From assembly GCA_050743625.1 (NCBI GenBank), contig JBOGED010000139.1:1-6888 (forward strand): 6,888 nt of DNA. The letters run 5' to 3'. The stretch comes from JBOGED01 sp050743625 (lineage in GTDB: Bacteria; Actinomycetota; Nitriliruptoria; Euzebyales; Egibacteraceae). Below, piece after piece: positions 1 to 4,966 of the stretch. A program made the translations under genes and the position numbers. Positions within the stretch are counted from its first letter, which is position 1; the number at the start of each line of letters is the position of its first letter. The notes under the pieces were generated by a model. The model saw nothing but the letters and a program-made list of their open reading frames with translations, made no database searches and was not told where the DNA came from.

Positions 1-4
1 GAGG

Positions 5-51
5 AAAACCGCCGCGTGACTCCCGCCGAGGCAGCCCGAGACACGCGGCGG
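5..51 (-). terminator. Possible rho-independent terminator after the VapC operon
   Basis: Perfect 10-bp inverted repeat: CCGCCGCGTG at 9-18 pairs with CACGCGGCGG at 42-51. Read on the minus strand, the GC-rich stem is followed by TTTTCC (5-8). It lies about 50 bp beyond the stop codon of the minus-strand toxin gene, where a terminator would be expected. The loop of 23 nt is long and the T-run short, so this is only a plausible terminator. Confidence 0.4.
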
Positions 52-100
52 GCTCGACTGCGAGAGTGCAGGGCGGAGTGCCTAGAGAGGAGGGAGGAGG

Positions 101-496
101 TCAGCGGAGCTCGATGAAGCCCGCTGCGGCGAAGTCGCCGTCGAAGGCCAGCGCAGACGTCATCCCAGCCTCTCGCATCACCGCGAAGCTGGTGGCATCG
201 ACGAACGAGAACTCACGCTCGGGACGACTGCGCAACCAGTTCAGGGCGGCGTCCTCGAGACGGTGTGAGACAAACTCCACGTGGACCCGGGAAGTGGCGT
301 CAAGCAACTCGCAAAATGTCACCGCCGCACGATGTCCGGCCCGCCTTCGCAGGACCGTCCAGGTCTCGCCGCGGACGTGATTCGAAGTCGCGAGCAACTC
401 CTTGTGGTGCTTTTCGAACAACTCCCGAGCAGCGACGTGGTGGACGTCCTTGGATCTGCTGAGGGCGACCCAGAAGGATGTATCGACGAAGATCAT
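101..496 (-). CDS. vapC: VapC-family PIN-domain toxin ribonuclease
   Basis: Complete 131-aa protein, the usual size for a VapC toxin. PIN domains of this family are Mg2+-dependent endoribonucleases that cut tRNA, rRNA or mRNA when not held by their antitoxin. The acidic catalytic set is visible: Asp5 in the opening FVDTSFWVAL, Glu44 in RGETW, Asp100 in FSFVDATSF, and Asp119/Asp121 in AFDGDF near the C-terminus, so the enzyme looks active. Its ATG (494-496) overlaps the stop of the upstream antitoxin gene in an ATGA arrangement, indicating translational coupling; no separate promoter is needed. The family assignment is strong; the RNA target cannot be told from sequence. A GC-rich hairpin beyond the stop may end the transcript. 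Confidence 0.93.
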   Translation of the reverse strand: MIFVDTSFWVALSRSKDVHHVAARELFEKHHKELLATSNHVRGETWTVLRRRAGHRAAVTFCELLDATSRVHVEFVSHRLEDAALNWLRSRPEREFSFVDATSFAVMREAGMTSALAFDGDFAAAGFIELR

Positions 497-735
497 CGGT
501 ACACGATGGCATCGACCGCGGTCGATTCCCGTCCGCTGTGCTCGTCCTCGATCTCGTCAGAGCCGAATGCGCCCACGAGCTTCCACAGCGGGTCCTCCTC
601 CAGAGGCGGCAGCGGTTGCACGTGTTGGCGGACGCAGCGACGGATGATGGCGGCCTTGGACACACCCTCCTCCCGAGCCTGCCTCGTCAGCGCGGCGTCG
701 ATTTCTTCCTCGATCATGATCTGCAAGCGCTTCAT
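493..735 (-). CDS. Ribbon-helix-helix antitoxin of the VapC pair
   Basis: 80-aa protein. Residues 1-42 look like a ribbon-helix-helix (CopG/Arc-type) DNA-binding unit: a short beta strand MKRLQIMIEE, then two helices with REEGVSKAAIIRR. The C-terminal half is acidic (DPLWKLVGAFGSDEIEDEH) and probably wraps the toxin, as VapB tails do. It is the first gene of the operon and overlaps the toxin start by 4 bp. The ATG at 733-735 was chosen because it precedes the RHH strand directly. The frame stays open far upstream to about 1590, but that extension is out of phase with the plus-strand remnants there and shows no homology. No Shine-Dalgarno precedes the ATG; a -10-like TAACCT seven bases upstream suggests a leaderless transcript. 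Confidence 0.88.
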   Translation of the reverse strand: MKRLQIMIEEEIDAALTRQAREEGVSKAAIIRRCVRQHVQPLPPLEEDPLWKLVGAFGSDEIEDEHSGRESTAVDAIVYR

Positions 736-742
736 CGAGCAA

Positions 743-774
743 AGGTTACACCACAAGGCCCATTCTGGCGTAAC
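743..774 (-). promoter_or_regulatory. Candidate leaderless promoter and operator of the VapC operon
   Basis: On the minus strand TAACCT (743-748) fits the actinobacterial -10 pattern TAnnnT and ends 7 nt before the antitoxin ATG, so transcription could start at or next to the start codon. An imperfect inverted repeat, GTTACACC (745-752) and GGCGTAAC (767-774, 7 of 8 matching), overlaps this hexamer and is a candidate operator for the RHH antitoxin. No convincing -35 box is seen. Confidence 0.38.
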
Positions 775-1087
775 GTCGCGCCACGGCCGGACCCCGACAC
801 CCCAGCCCCGCCACGCTTCCTTCCAGCCTTCGACAACATCCTGCTCTCCCACGCCGACCGCACCCGGATCATCAGCGACTACCGCAAGATCGTCATTACG
901 CAAAACGGCCTGGTGAAGGGCACGATCATGGTCGACGGCTTCGTCCGCGGATTCCGGGAGATCGCACAAAGAGCGACACGACGCCCTGACCAGCGAAGGC
1001 GCCCGCCTCCCCGCGTTCGCCGCGACGGGCGCCGGTACCCACGACGTCCAGATCACCCCGTGTGGGTCCGCTATCGTTGACCCATGA
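766..1087 (+). pseudogene. 3' remnant of a winged-helix DNA-binding (YcaQ/HTH_42-like) protein
   Basis: Two frames carry pieces of one protein. The first frame, from about 766 to 960, encodes RPDPDTPAPPRFLPAFDN and then ILLSHADRTRI...GTIMVDGFVRG. This resembles the C-terminal part of the actinobacterial 'winged helix DNA-binding domain' family (HTH_42, related to the YcaQ/AlkZ glycosylases). The next frame, from 971, continues it with ERHDALTSEGARLPAFAAT and GAGTHDVQI, ending at TGA 1085-1087. About a dozen codons seem to be missing between the pieces. The N-terminal two thirds or more of the family is absent: upstream lies the vapBC promoter on the other strand. The stop overlaps the ATG of the next gene. 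Assignment rests on recalled family motifs, not a search. Confidence 0.62.
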
Positions 1088-1457
1088 GGCGGATCACGTG
1101 GGAGGTCGTGGACGGCAAAGCCCGTTACAACGGCCGCGGACTTGCGGAATGGGTCTCTGTCGCCGTCGCCGATCTTGTCGCAGCCGCCGACCCCCTGCGC
1201 ATCGTGCTCTTCGGCTCCGTCGCCCGAGGCGACGACGGCCCCGACAGTGACCTGGACCTCCTCGTGGTGCTGCCGACGCTCGACCAAGCCCAACGGCACC
1301 TGCTGATGGCCAACCTGCACAGCGCGGTCTCGGCGCCCGTGCCTCTGGACATCCTCGTCACCGATCCACAGGAGATCGAGCTGCGCAAAGACGTCATCGG
1401 CTCGTTCCCTACTGGCCCACGCGAGAGGGTCAGGTGGTGTATGAGCGGGCCGCTTGA
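1084..1457 (+). pseudogene. Frameshifted MNT-family nucleotidyltransferase (type VII antitoxin)
   Basis: The N-terminal ~105 residues carry the pol-beta-type nucleotidyltransferase core. FGSVARGDDGPDSDLDLLVV has the GSx10DxD signature with both metal-binding aspartates, and VPLDILVT carries the third acidic position. Such minimal nucleotidyltransferases (MntA) silence HEPN RNase toxins by AMPylation. In the starting frame the family ending is lost after DVIGSF. One frame over, 1401-1457 reads LVPYWPTREGQVVYERAA and stop, a typical MNT C-terminus, so one base seems to be missing near 1400-1406. With that base the product would be about 124 aa. Uncorrected, the frame runs on to 1836 as a meaningless 250-aa fusion. 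ATG 1084 overlaps the preceding stop; no clear Shine-Dalgarno. Confidence 0.75.
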
Positions 1458-1628
1458 ACCTGGGGACGAGGCGTTCCGGTGGCTCGGACAGGCTACTGAG
1501 GACCTCGACACGGCCCGCCACATACAAGGCAACCCTGAGTTGCCCGCCCGGATGCCATGTTTCTCGCGTATCTCGCTGCGGAGAAGTCACTCAAGGCTCT
1601 GCTCATCCGGGCCAGCGCGACCTGCTGA
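1441..1628 (+). pseudogene. Frameshifted, truncated HEPN-domain toxin partner
   Basis: ATG 1441 lies inside the 3' end of the MNT gene (17-bp overlap), the coupled layout usual for MNT-HEPN operons. The start frame encodes MSGPLEPGDEAFRWLGQ and ATEDLDTARHIQGNPELPAR, matching HEPN helix 1. From about 1548 the homology moves one frame over to PDAMFLAYLAAEKSLKALLI, the HEPN helix-2 pattern (A-x3-AAEK-xLKALL). It stops at TGA 1626-1628. One missing C in the CCC around 1547-1549 would join the two. Everything after helix 2, including the catalytic His region and the last helices, is absent, so no active RNase can be made. HEPN assignment is from pattern recognition. Confidence 0.65.
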
Positions 1629-1830
1629 CGCTACCCCACTGAGCGCGGGCGGTGACAAGCGGCTCGGCGGCGCGCATGTCCTGGGTGGAGGGAGGTGTGT
1701 CTTGCAGGACGAGTCGCGGCACCAGCGGCAGGCTCATGCTCGTAGTGCGGGAGCAACCCAGGACATGACACCGTCCGTGGACGCAATCGCCACCGTGGCT
1801 AACACGGTGAGCTGGAAAGCTGAGGTCAGC
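1629..1830. other. Gene-free stretch between the HEPN remnant and the WD40 remnant
   Basis: No recognisable coding sequence on either strand; plus-strand frame 1 stays open to 1836 but resembles no domain. A perfect hairpin, CACCGTG (1791-1797), loop GCTAA, CACGGTG (1803-1809), lies just beyond the stop codon of the minus-strand WD40 remnant. It could mark the transcript end there, though no T-run follows. A second inverted repeat, TGAGCTG (1808-1814) and CAGCTCA (1827-1833), overlaps that stop codon. Confidence 0.4.
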
Positions 1831-2207
1831 TCATGAGCCGTTGAGGGAGGCGGGGTAGCGGGCCGCGGGCGCGTCGGCGGGAGCGCCAGGACCGGCGGGG
1901 AACTGCCCGCACTGGCGAACGTAGGACCGGTCAGGTCCGAGGTGCTCGTCCCACTCGGCCTGTGAGAGGTTGCGCCCGACGAGGTCACAGGCCTGATCGA
2001 CCCAGGTCCTCGGCAAGGCCCACAGCCGCACACTCTGGTCGTCGCTGGCGGTGGCGAGGATGGTGCCGTCGGGACTGAACGCCACCGACAAGACGGAGCC
2101 GCTGTGGCCGGTGAGGGGTTGGCCGAGTTGTTGGCGGGTGGCGAGGTCCCACAGGCGGACGGTACGGTCGCCGCTGGCACTGGCTAGCATGTCGCCATCG
2201 GGACTAA

Positions 2208-2446
2208 GGGTCTGGGCAACAATAACATTGGCGTTTGTCCGATGTGCGCCGATCGCGAAGGGTTGCGTTCTCCCCGCCGAAGATTGCTAAAAGTGACCTG
2301 GGATACCAAATTCTTGCAGTGCGTAACATCCCGTGATGCTACTGGCCAGGAAACGGCATATGGCCAGGGTTCGGCACGCATACGTGCCGAGCCCTGGCCA
2401 CAAGGGCAAACACGCCCGAACAGCAACGTTATTAGTGCCCAGAGCC
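2208..2446. mobile_element. 239-bp MITE-like element with inverted ends and TTA/TAA target duplication
   Basis: The left end begins GGGTCTGGGCAACAATAAC (2208). The right end, read inward on the minus strand, begins GGCTCTGGGCACTAATAAC (2446). The first 23 bases match at 19 positions. TAA (2205-2207 and 2447-2449) flanks it directly, giving a 3-bp target duplication. Deleting 2208-2449 joins the flanks into VAFSPDG of a WD40 repeat, so the borders are supported by the host gene. No transposase frame is present and the element is less GC-rich than its surroundings, so it must move using an enzyme made elsewhere. A 3-bp TNA duplication would suit some IS5-family subgroups, but the family is not identified here. 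Confidence 0.85.
2361..2400. repeat. 40-bp near-perfect palindrome inside the MITE-like element
   Basis: Left arm TGGCCAGGGTTCGGCACG (2361-2378), loop CATA, right arm CGTGCCGAGCCCTGGCCA (2383-2400). The arms differ at one position, a T-C transition that would be a G-T wobble in RNA on one strand. It lies nearer the right end of the element and could fold as a strong cruciform or RNA hairpin. Confidence 0.85.
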
Positions 2447-2564
2447 TAAACGCCACCGACCAGACCGAGCCGGCGTGGCCGGTCAACGGCTCGCCAATCG
2501 GTTGGCGAGAGGCCACATCCCACAGCCACACGGTCCCGTCTGCGCTGGCCGTGGCCAGCTGACC

Positions 2565-2812
2565 TGCCCCAGCCTCCGCGGTCAATTTGATGCCGAACTG
2601 CACGCAGATCTCCGAGGGCTTCACCTCCCCCAGCTTGTCCAGCAACACCGACGCCGCCGGAACCACCGACGCCAACGCCGCCTCCAGCGTCTGCGCCGCC
2701 TGCCCCATCAACTGACCGCCCCGCCCGGCCTTCACCGGCCCGGCCTCGAGCGAGTCGACCTCGACGACCAGCGACCCCCGCCCTCCAACGGCACCGCCAT
2801 CAGCTCCGCCAC
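2565..2812 (-). pseudogene. Truncated, frameshifted Trypco1-domain (CU044_2847-like) protein
   Basis: The minus strand encodes GSLVVEVDSLEAGPVKAGRG, an alanine-rich helix (MGQAAQTLEAALASVVPAAS), LLDKLGEVKPSEICVQFGIK and LTAEAGA. This is the core of the actinobacterial CU044_2847 family, called trypsin-co-occurring domain 1, normally a ~100-aa protein encoded beside trypsin-like or STAND-WD40 conflict proteins. The start chosen is GTG 2812, because GGAGG (2818-2822) lies five bases upstream and it opens AELMAVPLEGGG. That frame fails at a run of five G (2775-2779, minus strand); one more G would restore EGGGSLVVEVD. After EAGA the family's last ~20 residues (normally a V-x-W-type strand) are replaced in frame by WD40 sequence. 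So this is the 5' gene of a conflict operon fused to the 3' end of its partner or a relative by deletion. Confidence 0.75.
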
Positions 2813-2907
2813 ACCCACCTCCGACGCGATCTCGCCGAGGACCATCCTCCGTGGCCCCAGGCGGCTGGGTTGGTTGCACGCCGCGTGCGTTAACCTTGGC
2901 CGACACG

Positions 2908-3361
2908 ATGTTCGACATCACCGAATACGCGCGTTGGCGCGAGCAGGCTGACGACGATCTGCTCGTCGCCCAGTACGACGCTGACGGCGGCTTTTACCCA
3001 TGCCGCGGTCCTCTACGCGGAGCAGGCCGTTCAGTGCGCCCTGAAGGGCCTGCTCCACGGCGGTGGTGAGGGTAAGCAGGCGCGCGGCCACGGGCTAGTG
3101 GGGTTAGCTGAGCGCTGCGTCCAGGTCGCGGCGCTCGCGCTCGATGACGCGCAGCTCGACGGGCTTCGCGGCCTCGCGCGTGACTACCAGCCAAGCCGGT
3201 ACCCCGACGCGTGGCCGGAGGGCAGCCCGATGCGGCACTATGGCGCGACAGATGCCGCGCGGTCGATCGAGGTCGCCAAGGCCATCGTGCAAGCGGTCGA
3301 GGCCGCATGGGATGAGTTGCAGCGCGCGGCGTCCGAGCAGGAGACCGACGGCGCCGGTTGA
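2908..3361 (+). pseudogene. HEPN-domain toxin gene with a single-base frameshift
   Basis: From ATG 2908 the frame reads MFDITEYARWREQADDDLLV and AQYDADGGF, HEPN helix 1. At the TTTT run (2992-2995) homology shifts one base on, to THAAVLYAEQAVQCALKGLL (helix 2), then ARGHGLVGLAERC and RDYQPSRYPDAWPEGSP, to TGA 3359-3361. The span is 3n+1; dropping one T gives an intact 150-aa protein of normal HEPN length. HEPN toxins of this kind are RNases paired with MNT antitoxins. The His in RGHGL is the likely catalytic-region His; a classical Rx4-6H spacing is not seen. The downstream MNT gene starts 13 bp after the stop. Either a decayed toxin or a one-base sequence error. Confidence 0.72.
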
Positions 3362-3374
3362 GAGAGCGAGCAAG

Positions 3375-3737
3375 GTGGTCACAGCCGCGGAGGTGGTGGA
3401 GCGCCGGAGGCGCGCGCGTGCTCGGCTGGTCGCCACCGCCAGGGAGTTCGCCGGCCAGCTCGACGCGGCGCTGAGTATCCGAGCGGTCGTGATCTTCGGG
3501 TCCGTCGCTCGGGGGGATTTCAACGACACGAGCGACATCGACGTGCTCGTCGTCGCCGAGCAATTGCCCGCACGGGCGACCGATCGGCTCGCCGCGCTGG
3601 GAGCGTACCCGTCCATCGTGGAGCCAGTGGTGTGGACTCCGCACGAGTGGGCGGCACGCCGCCACCGCGGTGACCCGATCGTCGCAGAAGCCCTCGACGC
3701 GGGGATCTGGCTGGCCGGCGATCCATCCCACATCTGA
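3375..3737 (+). CDS. MNT-family nucleotidyltransferase, antitoxin of the HEPN pair
   Basis: 120-aa protein with the minimal pol-beta nucleotidyltransferase fold. IFGSVARGDFNDTSDIDVLV holds the GSx10DxD signature with both aspartates, and the later VEPVVWTPHEW is at the third acidic strand. Enzymes of this family (type VII TA systems, MntA) transfer AMP from ATP to a partner HEPN RNase and so silence it. GTG 3375 is taken as start because it falls 13 bp after the HEPN stop, giving the usual compact operon; GTG 3393 behind GGAGG is an alternative that would shorten the N-terminus by six residues. The enzyme looks intact although its toxin partner is frameshifted. HEPN-first order is opposite to the pair at 1084-1628. 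Confidence 0.85.
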   Translation: MVTAAEVVERRRRARARLVATAREFAGQLDAALSIRAVVIFGSVARGDFNDTSDIDVLVVAEQLPARATDRLAALGAYPSIVEPVVWTPHEWAARRHRGDPIVAEALDAGIWLAGDPSHI

Positions 3738-3797
3738 GACCCATGCCACCGTTCCTTCATGGATGGACCCACCGCTCCCTGGCGCTTCACACACACA

Positions 3798-3881
3798 TTT
3801 CCTCCGCATCCGAGGGAAAACTGCGCCCGACGGTCTCCACCCAGCGCGTGAACTGCAACTTTCCTCCGCATCTGAAGGAAA
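3798..3881. repeat. Two 22-bp dyad-symmetric repeats, operator-like, 62 bp apart
   Basis: Copies at 3798-3819 and 3860-3881 share TTTCCTCCGCATC at their left and differ at two positions (C/T and G/A) in the rest, ending GGAAA. Each is itself an inverted repeat. The second is extended to perfect 9-bp arms, AACTTTCCT (3857-3865) and AGGAAAGTT (3876-3884), around a 10-nt centre. They lie in the 248-bp gene-free space between the convergent MNT gene and the Doc operon, with no promoter-dependent gene start nearby. Apart from these repeats I see nothing coding in 3738-3985. Confidence 0.65.
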
Positions 3882-3985
3882 GTTGTCGTTTCGGTGAACG
3901 GGCCGCTCGACGCGGCGACGGCCCTCTTCTGGCCCTAACCGCCGGGCACATGGAGGCAACCGAGCGGTGAGAATCGAGCAGTGTG

Positions 3986-4357
3986 TCAGCCGGCCGGCGT
4001 CACACTCAGCCTCGTCCCGATCTCCTCGACGTCGAGATCGCCCTTCGCCACGTCGAGCACGAGTTGCACGGCACCCGGACGGTCCAGCGCCGGGTGGTGT
4101 CCGTTGAGGTCGAGGAACACCACAGTCGCCAACCACGCAAGGCGCTTGTTGCCGTCGAGCAACGGGTGGTTCTTGGCGATGGACTGCAACAGCGCCGCCG
4201 CCTTGAGCTCGAGCGTCGGATAGCCGTGAGCCCCGAAGAACGACGAGCGTGGGCGATGGACCGCGGAGTCGAGCAGGCCCAGGTCGCGGATGGGCCCGAC
4301 ACCGAGTCGCCTGGCCAGCTCGACAACGTCTTCCAGCGTCAGGTACCGGACCGTCAT
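3986..4357 (-). CDS. doc: Doc-type Fic-fold toxin (death on curing family)
   Basis: Complete 123-aa protein of the usual Doc length. The Fic active-site loop is HPLLDGNKR at residues 64-72, matching the Doc form of HxFx(D/A)GN(K/R): catalytic His64, Asp68, Asn70 and Lys/Arg 71-72 are all present, so it looks active. The characteristic early motif RDLGLLDSAVHRP is at residues 24-36. Doc of phage P1 phosphorylates elongation factor Tu using ATP and halts translation; a similar role is inferred. The ATG (4355-4357) overlaps the antitoxin stop as ATGA, giving coupled translation. The ORF can extend upstream in the same frame to 4441, but that region is the antitoxin gene. Confidence 0.95.
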   Translation of the reverse strand: MTVRYLTLEDVVELARRLGVGPIRDLGLLDSAVHRPRSSFFGAHGYPTLELKAAALLQSIAKNHPLLDGNKRLAWLATVVFLDLNGHHPALDRPGAVQLVLDVAKGDLDVEEIGTRLSVTPAG

Positions 4358-4560
4358 GCGTTGGCGAGGTCGTCCAACACGTCGGCCCACCGCACGAGCA
4401 TCCGGTCGGCGGACTCGGCCACCCGATGCGTGTGCTGCCAATGAGTCGCGCGTTGCACGATCGCCCGCTTGACGACCTCTTGCATGGAGACGCCCTCGCG
4501 CTCGGCCTGTGCCTGAAGAACCGCTTGCTCCTCGTCCGTGAGCCGCAATGTCATTGCCAT
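4354..4560 (-). CDS. Ribbon-helix-helix antitoxin of the Doc pair
   Basis: 68-aa protein starting MAMTLRLTDEEQAVLQAQAE and continuing REGVSMQEVVKRAIVQRA: one beta strand followed by two helices, the RHH DNA-binding pattern, in residues 1-38. The remaining tail (ESADRMLVRWADVLDDLANA) probably binds and masks the toxin. Doc toxins are most often paired with Phd antitoxins; an RHH partner is a common actinobacterial variant. ATG 4560 is preferred, because a -10-like hexamer ends six bases before it; ATG 4554 two codons later is the alternative. It is first in the operon and overlaps doc by 4 bp. Confidence 0.88.
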   Translation of the reverse strand: MAMTLRLTDEEQAVLQAQAEREGVSMQEVVKRAIVQRATHWQHTHRVAESADRMLVRWADVLDDLANA

Positions 4561-4566
4561 GCCCGC

Positions 4567-4585
4567 ATGGTATCGCGCTGATACC
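4567..4585 (-). promoter_or_regulatory. Leaderless promoter and 17-bp operator of the Doc operon
   Basis: A perfect inverted repeat, GGTATC (4569-4574), centre GCGCT, GATACC (4580-4585), lies directly upstream of the antitoxin gene. On the minus strand it overlaps TACCAT (4567-4572), a TAnnnT -10 match whose end is 6 nt from the ATG, so the message would begin at or beside the start codon. A dyad over the -10 is the expected layout for RHH autorepression. No -35 match is obvious. Confidence 0.58.
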
Positions 4586-4600
4586 TACCCGTGTCCGTGC

Positions 4601-4963
4601 TCAACCGCGTGCGGAGGGGTTGGTGCGTGTCGGATGCCCCGTTCCTGCCCACGTCAAGCGCACTGTCGTCCGGTCGTCATCGACGCAGTACCAGATCCGC
4701 CCGCCACCGGTTACCTCGTATTGCCATTGTTCGAGAACTTGTCCGCCGATCTTTCGGACGCCGAGGTCGGAACCCTTCAGGGGATGCTGGCGACGATCGC
4801 GGCGCCGGGGATCCGTGCGGAGCTGGCCCCATGCCTCGAGCAGCGGACCTGGCGCCTGTCGGCGCAACTCCTCCCACCCGCGTGCGGCATCGGTGGTCTC
4901 GAACACCACATCCCACTCGCCGGGGCCGGGCGGTGGTGCGGCGTGATCCCCGCGTTTGGGCAA
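4601..4963 (-). CDS. RelE/ParE-like toxin, conserved actinobacterial small protein
   Basis: 120-aa protein. The pattern resembles the RelE/ParE fold. An N-terminal strand, WDVVFETTDAARGWEELRRQ, leads into two helices. A linker with HPLKGSDLG follows, and then the C-terminal strands EQWQYEVTGGGRIWYCVDDD and RTTVRLTWAGTGHP. In this superfamily the toxin cleaves ribosome-bound mRNA (RelE) or inhibits gyrase (ParE); which applies cannot be told here. The likely start is TTG 4961-4963: it is preceded by GGAGAG six bases upstream and lies 3 nt after the stop of the antitoxin gene; GTG codons at residues 19-20 would cut into the first strand. It follows a Phd-like gene, which supports the toxin role. 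Its stop is 41 bp from the Doc antitoxin start, so readthrough between the two operons is possible. Confidence 0.72.
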   Translation of the reverse strand: MPKRGDHAAPPPGPGEWDVVFETTDAARGWEELRRQAPGPLLEAWGQLRTDPRRRDRRQHPLKGSDLGVRKIGGQVLEQWQYEVTGGGRIWYCVDDDRTTVRLTWAGTGHPTRTNPSARG

Positions 4964-4966
4964 CGG

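Larger units (their letters stand above)
1831..2564 (-). pseudogene. C-terminal WD40-repeat remnant, interrupted by a 239-bp element
   Basis: Read on the minus strand from 2564, the frame gives WD40 repeats of the bacterial beta-propeller type: GQLATASADGTVWLWDVASR, then GEPLTGHAGSVWSVAF at 2450. The inserted element interrupts it there, and it resumes at 2204 with SPDGDMLASASGDRTVRLWD and GHSGSVLSVAFSPDGTILAT. The ending (TWVDQACDLVGRNLSQAEWD, then RQCGQFP) is the usual tail of actinobacterial STAND- or trypsin-WD40 proteins, and the stop is at 1831-1833. Only about two and a half repeats remain; a full propeller has seven, and the N-terminal effector part is gone. Removing the element plus one TTA copy gives VAF-SPDG in frame. 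Upstream the frame runs directly into the Trypco1 remnant. Confidence 0.75.

Noticed and set aside
493..1590. 365-aa open frame on the minus strand
   Set aside because: Only its last 80 residues (the RHH antitoxin) are protein-like; the rest lies opposite the MNT and winged-helix remnants in a GC-rich shadow frame.
1084..1836. A single 250-aa nucleotidyltransferase
   Set aside because: The C-terminal half has no homology, and better MNT and HEPN endings exist in the neighbouring frame, so I annotate two broken genes instead.
2360..2449. 29-codon frame inside the MITE-like element ending on its target duplication
   Set aside because: Too short, driven by the palindrome, with no recognisable product.
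3898..3925. Terminator between the convergent MNT and doc genes (GGGCCG and CGGCCC arms)
   Set aside because: Six-base arms around a long loop and no T-run on either strand.
2994..4136. 380-aa open frame on the minus strand
   Set aside because: Arg/Pro-rich shadow of the plus-strand HEPN and MNT genes and of the opposite frame of doc; no domain pattern.
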